A DNA stretch of 64,000 nt, from NCBI GenBank assembly GCA_003013855.2, contig PVNU02000924.1, positions 1,364,001-1,428,000 on the forward strand, written 5' to 3'. The stretch's first letter is position 1; each line of letters starts with the position of its first letter. The position numbers and the translations under genes are program-made. Of this stretch, positions 44,992 to 56,627 are shown piece by piece. The notes under the pieces are model-generated. The model was not told where the DNA came from. It ran no database searches and saw nothing but the letters and a program-made list of their open reading frames with translations. This DNA comes from Liriodendron chinense. Lineage: Eukaryota; Streptophyta; Magnoliopsida; Magnoliales; Magnoliaceae.

Positions 44992-46921
44992 TGAAATTGC
45001 GTCGAGTGGTCTAACACGACACCCTAAGCATACGTGCGGAAGCTTAAGGAGCAACTAGAATTATGGCTAAGTCCTAGAGGGGGGTGATTAGGACCTTTTA
45101 AAATTTTTTCACCTACTTAACAAATTTAACAAATCAAAGTACGTAAGCAATTAACACTTCGGCTTCCAAGCCTAAGTGGGTCCAATAAAAAGACTAGCAA
45201 ATAATAAGTACAATCAGCAACCTAGTCTCATCAACACATGTGGACTATAGAGGATGGATCAAGAAATGCTCAAGTCAACATGAGGTAGTAAAAGTACATC
45301 TTATGAGTGTGGAGGAGCCTATCAAGTGCCTAACATGCATTCCTAACTAAGCATTCATAATTAACCAATTAAACACAATACATAAAGAGAAATGTGCTCA
45401 AGAACAATCACAAACACAAGGATGTATAGTGGTTAGACAGTTGTCTACTCCACTCCCGGTTTAAGTACTCAACCCCTTTGAGCACACCGGCATTCACTGG
45501 GGAGTTTAAATCTGGTTCCTCCCAACCAAGGTGTTTTAACTCGAATCCACCCAATCGGGGAGTTTACAGGTTCCTCCCAACCTACACATTTGCACCCGTG
45601 TTGGTGGCTCCCCCTTAGAGACTTTGTTTAGGCCTGACAAACGTGCCAAGGAACTGCTAACGTCCCTGAATTTAGGTCGCCTAACAAGCCAAGGATCGGC
45701 TAACTGACCCTAGTTCGAGTTTGACAAACAAACTCTACACTCAACTCCCACAGGGAATTGAGTGGATGAACTCTTAACAAGACAACCTTACTTGTCGGAT
45801 TGAGACCATTTGTAGTGCCGCTTTAGGTTGCTTCTTCTCGCTCTCCCGTGCTTGAATCAACTCCCCTTGTGCTCCCCCGATCTTTGACGTCGCTGTTTTC
45901 TCAAGGCTTCTGCTCCAAGATCAGCTACCTTGCATGGGATGCTCCATTAGAGATGCCCAAGGTGCTGGGAATGGTGAATCCTCTACAAATGGTGGGAAAT
46001 AGGTTTCCTAGAGGAATACACCGATTTGGACTCCTAGGTAGTGTTTAGACAAGGGACTTAACTATCATCAAGGTGTCTAAACCCTAGGAATCAAGAGAGA
46101 TCAAGTCCATTCTCAAGATGCCATTGAATGGCCCAAGCTTGTGATGAAAACACAAGGAGAATGACTTGCTATGGATTTGGGATAGAGCCTTTGATGGTCT
46201 CTAGCAATGGTGGTTTTATCTCCTCAAAATTCCCTCTCTTTTTCTCAAAAATGAATCTCCCACCATCTTAAATAGATTTTCTTCCAACGGTAAAAAAAGG
46301 GCAGATTCGCATATCTCCGATTGATCGAAACAAGGTTCGATTGATTGGAGACCTGTCCGATTGATCAGAGACATGTCCGATTGATCGAAAATCAGTCCAG
46401 TGAATTCTTTGGAAGATATTTCGATTGATCGGAAACATGGTTCAATTGATCGGACTGACCCCTTCCGATGGATCGGAAGACTGTTCAATTGATCAAAAAT
46501 ATGTCCAATGGATTTTCAAGTTTACTGAGACAATTTTTGATTGATTGGAGTCCTATTAGGGCCAATGTCTGATTGATCAGGAGATCAATCGAAAACTGCT
46601 ATTTCAGCTGTTTTGATTACAACAACTTCCACCTCTTTAATTAGTCTAACTTATCATGTTTTTCATGGAGTTCTAAGACTAATGATGATGACTAAGGGTA
46701 TACCTAGTTGGTGCAAGTCATCTAAGAGGTTAAGGGTTAGGTTTTGGTTAAGGTTAAGGCACACCAAGGCATCACTTTTACCTTTTTCTTCTTCCTTAAT
46801 GCGGCAAGGCCACTTGAGTCTTCGGTCTTCGTCTTCATTAAGCTCAACCGACACTAGACCAACTGACCTAAGTGATTGACAAACAAGGTGCACTAATATG
46901 CCACAGAAAAGTGCACTAACA
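44992..46921 (+). mobile_element. solo LTR S2 (1930 bp)
   Basis: Ends TGAAATTGCG and CACTAACA; TSD TCAGT at 44987-44991 and 46922-46926. Same family as S1 (shared CCTAGAGGGGGGTGA / TAGTGGTT-ACTCCACTCCC blocks). Its U3 array is different: ~20-bp units around CCGATTGATCGG instead of GACCGGTC. Confidence 0.87.
46316..46595 (+). repeat. CGATTGATCGG-type array in U3 of S2
   Basis: Near-palindromic units TCCGATTGATCG, TTCGATTGATTGG, TCCGATTGATCAG and TCCGATTGATCG follow each other at about 20 bp from 46316, then more loosely to 46595 (CGATTGATCGG 46422, CAATTGATCGG 46443, CCGATGGATCGG 46464, GATTGATCAG 46571). Confidence 0.85.
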
Positions 46922-49229
46922 TCAGTAATGACGGAGGAACGACCAACTGAGTTATGGGAAAAATACCGGATTCCCGACTCCGTCATTCTCCGGTTACCTG
47001 GAAAGGGAGAGACTCCGGATTCCCCCCCCTCCGGGCTGTGTAGCCTTATATGATTACTTTTTTATTCTTGGTGTGCGTCTTCCCCTTCACCCTTTTATTC
47101 GCGACGTAATTCGTATCTATAAAATTGCCCCTTAAAAACTCATTGTAAATGGCTGGAGGGTTGTTCTAAGTGCTTTCGTTCTCTAAAAGCAAGCCGGTAA
47201 TGAAATTTAACCGCCGAAGAGTTTCTTAGAATGTTCTAGCTCAAGAAAGCTCCTTCTAGTGAGGGCTGGTATTACCTGTTTTACTGGCACCGGGATAATT
47301 ATGTTTTGGGGAAACCCACTTCGAATTACCCTGGATGGAGGAAACGGTGGTTTTATGCCTCCAAAAATTGGGAGTCTGACGTGGGATCCACCCCTGAGGG
47401 CCATAACGTGAGTCGCTTCTTTGGCGAAGGTGGGTGAATCTCCATTCTACCATGATTTTTGTAGTAGTCTTAAACCCCTATTCACCCAACTCGTTCGTAT
47501 TCGCAGGTATTCCGACTGGACGAAAACCGAGCTTGAAAGGGGGGATCAACGAGAAGATCGTTAAAATTTATAAGCTATCAGTCCGTGACAGGAATATCGA
47601 GTCCCGTCTCTCACTCTCGCAACTTGCTGCTTCTGGACTGGTATCTCAGGAGGAAGCTGCCATCGCAAACGTTGGAAAGAAGAGAGGATTGTTGCCCTGT
47701 TTGAGGGGTACCGGGTCGAAGAGGTAGAAAAAGACGATGGTCGGTTCGTCTCACCCGTTTGGCCGATCGGGTGAGCCTGCTCGAAGCTCGCAACCATGCG
47801 AGCCTCTTCCTGAGTCTACTGACAGACGCTCCGGTGGTTCCTCTAGAGCCACCGGTTATCGACATTGTTGACAATTCCCCGAGAAACGACGGGGCAGGGC
47901 TAAGTCGTCCTCCGACTAAAGAGCATCACGATCCTGAAGCTGCTTGCAAGTTGGTCCCTACTCGCGAGTCATCCTCTGCTCAAGATGCGAATACTGCTGG
48001 GCTAGTCATGGCTCAGCCTTCTGGAGTTGGGACGTTCACTGTCCCGAGTCACTTGCATCCGATTTGCAAGTTGTTTCTCGCTTACTCCCTTTGTTTCTTT
48101 TGTGATCATCTGATAACCCTTTTACTCCTTGAACAGGGACTGGACCTCATTTTAAGGACGAGACGTGACATCATCGCTGCTCACCGTATCATCGATGAGG
48201 CTGAGGAGAAGAGACTCGCATTGGAGAAGGCAGTCCAAGAGAGAGACCAAGTCATCAAATCTCGCGAGATCCTGATCGCGAAGATGAATGAGGATAGAAA
48301 GATCCTTATCGAGAAGATCCAGGTCTTGACCGACAGGTATCAGACTTGGATACAAAATTCACAAGGATCGTGGAGATGAAGGAGAAGGTAGAGAAAGAGA
48401 GAGAGATTTTCAGCCAAAATAAAATCTCTCTAGAGGAGCAGCTCGATGAGAGCAGGTTGCGACTAAGAGAAGTCAGCGATAGCTTGGAGCAAGAACGGTC
48501 CACCCTTGCGCAGCTCAGAGATGATTCCATTCATTGGGAGGAGGAGAGAGTAGCGTACGTCAAGATGCTATCTGAGGAGGGGCCTCGGGCTGTCATGGAG
48601 TTCCATACTTCGCAGCTGTATGACGACGAGCGATATGAGTCATACGATGCTGGTCGTGACTTCGCACGAAGAGTAGTGCAGCGGATATCTCCATCATTCA
48701 ATATGGGGGAATTAGAGAGGGTCGCGGCCACCGTCACTGCTGAAGAGAGGGCAGCTGCTGAGAGTGAAGTTATAGAGACTACCCAAGCTACAGGGTCCTG
48801 GAAGCTGGCCCTGAGGTCGAGAGTAGAGCTCCTCCTCCTCCAAGTGACGCGCCGGAATGATCGCTTCTACTCTTTTCTCTTTCTTTCTCATGTTAATTTT
48901 GGTTGCTCCTCTATTGTAAAACCATCTGGATATGAATATATATATTTTTTGATATTTTGGCTTCTTCAAGTGATAGATGATTTGTGTGTTGAATGCAAAA
49001 ATGCTTAACTCATGAAAAATGAGTTATGCTCAATCCGGGGGTCTTGGTGAGCATGTCCACGTAGAGATAGACTAATCTACCGATTGAGGCTTTGGCTCTG
49101 CAGTAAGCAGAAGGTTTGGTCAAGAGAATGTTTGTCTTCTCTTTAGGGCTGTTCTAGTCTAAAACGGATCAGCGACCAAATTATAGTTGATTAATCGTAA
49201 TGGCAGAAATGATCTTTATTCAAACGCGA

Positions 49230-50380
49230 TCCAGTAATTAATACATGAATGTTTTACGGATAATATTGAAGTAGATGCTCCACATGCCAAGGGCGACGGA
49301 GTGTTCTTCCTCGTATGTCTTCTAGATAATATGTACTTGGTCACACAATTTTAATAACTCGGTAGGGGCCTTCCCAATTTGGATCTAACGAACGAGCAGG
49401 TGTTCTAAGGTTTTTCTTAAGCACCAAATCGCTGAGCTGAAAAGCTCTAGGTTTGACCCTTGCGCTACGGTAGTGGGCTATATGCTGTTAGTGAGCTGCT
49501 GCTCGAAGTCAGGATGCGTTCCTTCTTTCTTCCAAAAGGTCGAGATGAAGCCTCAGACCATCTTGGTTGCTCGTTGGGTCGTATTGTTCAATTCGGTATG
49601 AGGGCACTTAAACTTCGACTAGAACTACTGCTTCAGTGCCGAATGCCAAAGAGAAATGAGTTTCTCCAGTTGACGTGTGAGTTGTCGTCCCGTAGGCCTA
49701 TAAGACTTCAGGTAGAAGCTCCTGCCACATGCATTTACATTCATCAATTTTAGTTTTTAGATGACGTTTAATAATCTTATTGACTGCTTCAACTTGTCCA
49801 TTAGCCTGGGGATGATATGGGGAGGTTCGAATACTTCGTATCTTCCCTTTTTCGCAAAACTCCAAGAACGCAGCGTTGTCAAACTGTTTTCCATTGTCAG
49901 TGATTATAGTATGGGGAAGCCCATAACGGCATATAATGTTTCTCCACATGAATTTGGTAGTCTGCTTTTCAGTGATTTTGGTTAGAGGTTCCACCTCGAC
50001 CCATTTGGTGAAGTAATCAACTGTTACAATTGCAAATCTGTTCTGGCCTTTCCCAATGGGTAATGGTCCAATTATATCAACTCTGCATTAGGGCGAAGGG
50101 CCAAGGGCCATCCATTGGTGTCATTTGTTCAAATGACACATGAGGGATTGGAGAATATCCCTGACATTTATCGCATTTCTTGAAAAATTCGATTGCGTCC
50201 GCCTTCATGGTGGGCCAGTAATACCCTTGCCTCATCGCTTTATATGCTAAGGATCGTCCCCTGGGATGGTTACCGCATGCCTTTGGTGTATTTCATCAAG
50301 AATACAGTGTACCTCTTCTGGATGGAGACACCTTAAGTATAGTAAAGTAAAACTTTTGCATAATAATATTCCATTTTGTA
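49230..50380 (-). pseudogene. pol: element T integrase
   Basis: Tat-type integrase. The first catalytic Asp is in RVDIIGPLPIGKGQ (~50045-50085). The second and third catalytic residues lie in one open stretch (49698-49994): IITDNGKQF and HPQANGQVEAVNK. The C-terminal NPNWEGPYRV motif is near 49350-49385, with an IYF end near 49285. The upstream zinc region (50100-50370) is decayed with stops. It ends tail to tail with the antisense gene. Confidence 0.85.
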
Positions 50381-50682
50381 AGGTATACCTGGCAGCACGG
50401 TAACAAATTTGTCGCAGAGATTTTCTATCGTCTGGGAGTTGTCCACTTTTGAGGTAAAGGACTGATGGGATCCATCCAGCATGGAGATAAGTGCACGGTG
50501 ACTACTTGCTCTAGAATGACTTGATCGATACTCGGAGTATGGAGATGCTCGACAGAAACAGATCGTGTTAAATTGGACTCTGGTGCGGAAGCTAACTTTG
50601 CTAGAGAATCTGCAAGCTTATTCTTCTCACGAGGAATGTGAATTATTTCATATTTGCTTAGCTTTGCGAGCAGGATAAGTAC

Positions 50683-51123
50683 TCAAGATTTGTACAAAGC
50701 CATTTGTTCTTCTTTCGCCTCAAATTCGCCGAGCACTTGATTAACTATGAGTTGATAGTCACTGTGAACAAGTAAATTCTGTATTGAGAGCACATTCGCT
50801 AGTTCTAGGCCGACGATCAAAGCCTCATATTCCGCTTTCTTTTTAGAGATATGAGTGTCGAAGCGTAAAACATATTGAAAATGTGATCCCTCAAGAGAGA
50901 TTAAGATCAAGCCGACTCCACTACCAGTGGAGCATGAAGACCCATCCACAAAGAGCGACCAGGGTGCCTGGTCGCTGGTCGTAGGGTCATTGTTAGAGGT
51001 GGAATCAGCTATGGTCGAATATGTAAATTCAATGATAAAATCAGCTATGGCTTGGGCCTTGGTGGTGGTTCTTGAACAGAACGAAATGTCGTGTTCACTG
51101 AGCTCAATTGCCCATTTATTCAA
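50683..51123 (-). pseudogene. pol: element T additional RNase H (aRNH)
   Basis: An open stretch of 146 codons with WSLFVDGSSCSTGSGVG (Asp), KKAEYEALIVGLELA (Glu) and LVHSDYQLIVNQV (Asp), so three catalytic acids are visible. This plant-like second RNase H between RT-RNase H and INT is specific to the Tat lineage among plant Gypsy elements. It is separated from the preceding RNase H only by a TGA where relatives have an Arg codon. Confidence 0.9.
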
Positions 51124-52620
51124 TCACTCTGATACCTCAAGCTTTTGAAGGACTTGTCTTAATGGATGATTCGTAGGTACTAATATAGAGTGGGCTTGGA
51201 AATATGGTCGTAATTTCCAAGTTATAGTCACTAAAGCGAGAGCTAATTTCTCCAGATCAGAATATCGAGTTTCGGCCTCCACCATTGCTCGACTAGTATA
51301 ATAAACGGGCTTTTGGATCCTAGAATCTTCTCTTATTAAGGTGGCACTAACGGCCGTGGAAGATACAGATAAATAAAGGAGTTGCTCGTGTGGAACAGGT
51401 TTGGATAAGATAGGAGGCGTGCTCATATATTGCTTCAGTTGTTGAAATGCCTCCTCACACTGTTGGGTCCAAAATCAGTTGGTTTTTGCGGTAGTGCGAA
51501 GAAGCTTAAAGAAAGGAAGGCACTTATTAGAGGCGTGTGAAATAAACATATTCAATGATGCAGTGCGACCAGCCAATCGTTGGACATCTTTGAGAGTGGA
51601 TGGAGACTTCGTTTCGATCAAGGCTTTTATTTTCTCGGGGTTCACTTCGATCCCCCGCTGACCAACCATGAACCCAAAAAATTTTCTGGCAGAGACTCCA
51701 AAGGCACATTTCTCCGAATTTAACTTCATCTGGTACTTCCCCATCAGGTCGAAGGCTTCCTGAAGATTTGCGAGATGATCATTGGCCGTGACACTTTTCA
51801 CGAGCATGTCGTCGACATGAACTTCCATATTCTTGCCAATTTGTGCAGCGAACATTTTGTTAACCAAACGCTGATAGGTGGCTCCCACATTCTTAAGACC
51901 AAAAGGCATTACTTTATAGCAATATAAGCCTCGATAGGTGATAAAGGCAGTATTTTGACGATCAGGTGGATGCATCATGATCTGGTTGTAACCAGAATAG
52001 GCGTCCATAAAACTGAGCAAGGCATGTCCTGCTATTGAATCAACCAATTGGTTGATGTGGGGAGTCGGGAAACTGTCATTTGGGCATGCCTTGTTCAGAT
52101 CGGAGTAGTCTACACACATCCTCCATTTACCATTTGCTTTACGAACAAGAACCACGTTCCCAACCCATTCTGGGTAGTCAACCTCTTCGACGAAATTGAT
52201 GACCAATAATTTTTCGACTTCAACTTTGATCACCATTTGTCTTTCATCCGTGAACGCTCTCCAATGCTGATGAATGGGTTTATGCTCTGGATCTACATTC
52301 AGACGATGGACCACAACGTTGGGGTCAATACCTGGCATGTCTTCATGAGACCAAGCAAATACATCTTAATATTCGACTAGGAATTTGGTCAAGTTCGCTC
52401 GAAAAACACTACTTAGAGAGGATCCAATGTAAACCTTTTTGGAGAGATTATTTGTAGATAGGTGGATTTCGAATGTCTCTTCTCCTGGGGTTCCTAATTG
52501 ATGAGCATCCTCCCTTAGGTCCAATGCTGTTACTATCGGGGGATTCGCTGGTCTCCTATAATCGTCATAATAGGAGCTGCTTGGGCATTTCTTCGATCTT
52601 GTACGGCGATTTTGTAGCAC
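51124..52620 (-). pseudogene. pol: element T RT and first RNase H
   Basis: RT is open over 287 codons (51475-52338): motifs WRMCVDYSDLNKACPNDSFP, FMDAYSGYNQI, TYRGLYCYKVMPFGLKN and the catalytic HVDDM near 51802-51819. The tail is DVQRLAGR-ASLNMFIS. RNase H follows in 51124-51426 with the IREDS-IQKPVYYTSRA and YS-LEKLALAL motifs. Upstream, 52366-52620 carries the IHLSTNNLSKKVYIGSSL linker. Only single stops (TAA at 52364-52366, TGA near 51474) interrupt an otherwise continuous chain. Confidence 0.92.
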
Positions 52621-53015
52621 GTTCGAGCTTCCATTTGGTTCCCTCGTACTACCCCAACTTCGCTTGGAGTAGGGAATTTAATGCACAGATATAGGGGGTG
52701 TAGAGCTGCTCCTATTTTGGTGAGCGAGGGTCGACCCAAAATGGCATTATACACTGATTTTCGATCCACCACAAGGAAATTGACGAACAATGTGATTTTG
52801 GCTAGACTTTCTCCAAAGGTGACAGGAAGGTCGATGCTTCCTTCTAGTATTACAACTTTGCCCCCGAAGCCGACAAGGGGAGTGGAGATAGGTTTGAGCA
52901 AATTTCTGACGAGTACCATTTTATTGAAAGCTTCTAAATAATGAACATCGGCGGAGCTACCCGTATCCAACATAATACGATGAGTTAAATAGTTTGATAC
53001 CTTTAATGCGACCAC
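52533..53015 (-). pseudogene. pol: element T protease
   Basis: Aspartic protease with active site DTGSSAD at 52947-52967 and ILGRPSL downstream; 160 open codons. It cuts Gag-Pol in the family. It joins the RT linker in a different frame, which implies a frameshift near 52600. Confidence 0.88.
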
Positions 53016-54732
53016 GATGGAATCCTCGTGAGGGAAATGAATTCCTTCAGCATCTTCAAGAGAAAAAGAGATTGGATGATGGCTGGGATTTGGCGTATCG
53101 GACGATTTTTCCAGCTAGTAAATATGTTGAGGTTTTTGAGACGCCTTCCGAGCATATGCTTTCCTTGAAGCTTGAGAATCTCCCCCGCAAGCTGGACCTC
53201 CGGCAATGGTCCGAATTTCACCAGTGGGTTCCGCATCTTCCTATGGTGGGTGATGTTGAGGCGACTTTTTTCTTCGTGATGAAGTATCGATTCTTTTAGG
53301 TGACCAATCCTGTTGTGCAACGTAATCCCAGAGGTGTCCCTTCCGAATGAGAGCTTTAATTTGATCTTTCAAAGATATACAATCTTGGGTGTTATGCCCA
53401 TAATCTTTATGAAAATAACAGAACTTCCTTTTGTCTCTTTTTTCAGGATCTGATTTGATCCTTGGAGGCCATTTTACATAGGATTTATGCTTTATTTCCA
53501 TTAATACTTTATCAGGAGATTGATTAAGAGGCGTATAATTGTGATATTTACCGGAGTAAGGCTTCTTAGGGGAACGGTCCTGTCAATCACGCCGATATTT
53601 CTTCTTAGAGGAAGAGATTTCCTCAGACTTACGTTTCCTTCCTTATATACCGTGACGAGCCAAAGCAACTTCTTCTACATTAATGTACTTTTGAGCCTTG
53701 GCTTGGAATTCGGTCATAGTTTTAGGAGGATTTTTATCCAGGGCGAATCAGAATTTCTCGCTTGTGATTCCTGCTATAAGGGCAGTGAGGCCTTTGTCTT
53801 CGGTATAACCTTCAGTTTGGACGGCTTCTGCTGTAAATCGAACTGTGAATTCCTTAATCGTTTCTCCGTGTTGCTGCTTTAGATCAGATAAATGAGATGC
53901 AGGTTTTTTGATACGGATACTTCCCATGATCTGAGAAAGTAAAAGATCCGATAATTGAGAGAAAGATTTTATAAACCATGGTTTTAGGCCTCGAAACCAC
54001 GTACGCACTACATCATTTAGAGCTAAGGAAAAAAGCTCTGCACATAATTTCCGAACTATATCCCTCCAACTCCATGAGAGACCTATGTCTCCAAAAGTTC
54101 GAGAGGATCACCGATACCGGTATATGGAACGATGCTAGACGTTCGGTATTTTCTAGGCAAAGGAGCCTCCATTACCTCGCTAGTGAAGGGGGTTCAGATC
54201 GATGGATTGATGCAAAAGCAGCAGGCGGGAGGTTGGATCTATACCTTTACTCCATATCTGCAAAATGATCTTAGATTTTCTTGAGATCTCCTTCCTAATG
54301 TAAAGTGTAACTCGACATTTCAACGCCAGATCCTTGAGATCGTTGTTGTCGAGAGGTACTGGAGTGGATAGATTGTGGAGGAGTTGCTGGAGTTTGATTG
54401 CCAAGTGGCATGCGACTTGAAGGAGGATTTTACTGAGCTCGCAATTCATCTGCAGTATGTCTAGAAGCTAGCGGTGCATATCGCAGCAGTGGTCCCTTTG
54501 GAAGTTGCTGCGATTCAGGAAAATGCTGATCGAACCGATTAGATAAGGTTTGAAGCCCAGCTTTGAGGGTAAGAAGTGTATCTCCAATGAAACGCATAAT
54601 ACCATCATAGCCACCAAATATGTCATGAAATGGATTTTGTGACGGTAGGTTAGGCTCTTCCGGAGGAATCCTCGTTGAAGCAGTCTGAGGGAGATTGGGC
54701 GTTGGTTCAGGGATGTCAGGCGGAGGTAACAT
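53016..54732 (-). pseudogene. gag: element T Gag
   Basis: The frame opens at an ATG at 54732, ~100 bases after the primer site, with a proline-rich start. The capsid part (53748-54008) has the WF-GL-P-SI-SF and QQHGETIKEFTVRF motifs typical of Retrotrans_gag. The nucleocapsid (53241-53501) has a zinc knuckle C-2-H-4-H-4-C (CYFH, then H, then C), the Tat variant with His as second ligand. Frames change near 54440, 54010 and 53510, so Gag is not intact. Confidence 0.85.
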
Positions 54733-54816
54733 CTGCCTTGAAGTAAAAATGAGCCATCTTCTTAGGAGGCATAGTAGGAGGTAACAATCGGTGATAAGAG
54801 CGGATTGAACCAGGAA

Positions 54817-54834
54817 GTTCCCACAGACGGCACC
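54817..54834 (-). other. primer binding site of T
   Basis: On the minus strand TGGTGCCGTCTGTGGGAA, four bases after the 5' LTR end. This is the usual Tat-lineage sequence at this place, with T for C at position 4. Confidence 0.75.
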
Positions 54835-54838
54835 AATC

Positions 54839-55534
54839 TGTTAACGTCTAATTTAATAACAGGCTCCTCTAGACGAGCTACCCTTCAGACCTGAAAGCCA
54901 AAGAAGAAAACTAAGGGTGGCCGGTGTTTGGCCGTTAGCCCTCTGAAGCTTAAGTCAGATGGGACTTGACAGTAAGGTAAAATGTGGAATGTGGACTTAG
55001 AGATTTTGTACCTTTATCATCTGTGGGATCATTTATTTATACATATCCAGATGATCTAGTATGTTACGCAAGCTGTTAAGATCACTACTGATTTAGGGGG
55101 ATAAGGAGCTTATCCTACTAATCCTTAGATAAGAAGATGGTATAACCACTTTAGACGTCTAACTGATTACATTCCTCGATAAGAGACTTCCGTGGTGTGG
55201 AACTATGAATAGAGGTAAGCCAAAGCCGGCCTATACGGGCTGCTAGTACTATGAGACAAGGGAAGTCCTTAGCGAAGGACTCGAGACTAGGGCTACTCGG
55301 ATTCGGGAATATCCTCGTTTGATGACCAGGGAGTAAAGTTGCTCGGGTTACGGAGGTGCCCCCACCCGGTGACCAACGACCAGGCCTATTCGTATATTCA
55401 GAAGTGTATACGAATGTGCCTACCTGATATGCGAGCTTCGACCATGAGGGCTCATTGGTCGAATGATGGAGTCAAAAGGCGCTCGCGGGTCTTGAGTCTT
55501 CAGTGTCTTCGACGACCAACTTTATCCTATAACA
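54839..55534 (-). repeat. 5' LTR of T
   Basis: Mate of 43732-44426 with the same ends. The promoter box is near 55034. It abuts the TSD TCTAC on its outer side. Confidence 0.93.
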
Positions 55535-56627
55535 TCTACAATGGTAATACTGGACTTCTTAGGGACAACTCGGGTAGGACTCACTCATTGGCTATCCGAG
55601 ATGGGGTAGATGATACCCACATCTAGTAACTTCAACAACTCACCCTTGACAACCTCCATCATGTTTGGATTTAACCTCCTTCAAGGTTGTCTAGTCGTTT
55701 TTGCATTCTCTTCGAGGTGTATACTGTGAGTACACACCGAAGAGTCTATCCCCTTGAGGTTAGTTATTATCCACCTTATAGCTCCCTTATGTTCTTTAAG
55801 TAGCTCAATGAACTTGAGCTCTTGGTCTTTTCCTAGGTGAGAGGCTATGACAACCGGGAATGTTTCCTCTTGACCCAAATATATATATTTAAGCTCGGAT
55901 GGTAATGGTTTAAGGTCAACCTTTGGCAGTTTAATATTAGACGGTAAAGGCTTTGATGTGGTTGGTGACAATTTTTGGAAATGGGGCCTCCACCGGCTAG
56001 TATCAACTACTGGCTTCTCACTACTCAATGCTTGCACAATATCACACAAAATGGGATCTTTAAAATTTTCAAAGTGTGCCAAGCATGTCTCCAAACTTTC
56101 AAGTGGTTTAAGTTATTGGAGCTCCTCTTCTTCAAAGGATTCAAGCATTTTTACCTCGAAGAGCTCATCATCATCCTCATTCCTTTGCCTTTTGCACATA
56201 TGGAACACATTCACCTTTGAGGTCATGTTCCCAAAGGACAATTGCATCACCCCATTCCGGCAATTTATAATAGCGTTTGATGTAGCCAAGAATGGGCGGC
56301 CCAAAATTACCAGTATTTGAGTGCTAGCATCCATAACCGGTTGCAGGTCCAAGACGATAAAATCCACCAAGTAGTAGAATTTGTCGACTTGGACCAATAC
56401 ATCCTCAACCATCCTTCTCGGTACACGGATGGATCTATCAGTAAGTTGCAATGTGGTTTTGGTCAATTTTGGTGGGTTTTAATTCACCAAGACTCAATTG
56501 ATCGTATACCAATTATGAGATTAAATTTATGCTTCCCCTAAATCTAGCAATGCACGCTCAATTCGGTAGTCACCAATGATACATAAGATTGTGAGACTAC
56601 CAGGATCCTTATATTTTGGAGGGTCTT
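55535..56627 (-). pseudogene. pol: element C RT N-terminus, linker and protease
   Basis: The first RT codons follow T. The linker with YLGQEETFPVVIASHLGKDQELKFIELL is open at 55681-56094. Protease motifs ILGRPFLATSNAIINCRNGVMQLSFGNM are at 56113-56466. The active-site part (LLDL-) is decayed near 56530-56560, where the frame is broken and an extra short insertion near 56462 is seen. Confidence 0.85.

Larger units (their letters stand above)
44873..49008 (+). pseudogene. antisense gene of Tat element, transposase_28 ('gypsy-type') like protein, split by S2
   Basis: Start ATG at 44873 (MVRDSDDETVPL), interrupted by S2 after ~40 codons and resuming at 46927 in the same frame with TELWEKYRIPDSVILRLP. 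After a frameshift near a C-run (~47025) come ILGVRLPLHPFIRD and NGWRVVLSAFVL, then YPGWRKRWFYASKNWE near 47325-47375. This order matches the plant 'putative gypsy type transposon' family (Pfam Transposase_28), recognised by motif. Likely introns end at TTCGCAG (~47504) and TTGAACAG (~48136). A long coiled coil (47760-48700, glutamate/arginine rich) and a Y--G-DFARRVVQ-ISPSFNM tail follow. Stops, two frameshifts and S2 make it a pseudogene. The function of such proteins is unknown. Confidence 0.8.
43732..55534 (-). mobile_element. Tat-lineage Ty3/Gypsy element T with antisense gene
   Basis: LTRs are 43732-44426 (3', 695 bp) and 54839-55534 (5', 696 bp), flanked by TSD TCTAC at 43727-43731 and 55535-55539. 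Removing T rejoins the RT of C (ATTCTCTAC with AATGGTAATAC). The primer site is next to 54839 and the purine tract next to 44426. Minus-strand order is gag, PR, RT, RNase H, an additional RNase H (aRNH), INT. A convergent plus-strand gene fills 44.9-49.0 kb. The additional RNase H and antisense gene are marks of the Tat lineage (Retand/Grande-like). Net length without S2 is about 9.87 kb. Confidence 0.95.

Noticed and set aside
47561..48737. Minus-strand frames opposite the antisense gene of T
   Set aside because: They are serine- and leucine-rich mirror images of the coiled-coil coding sequence and lack any gypsy domain.
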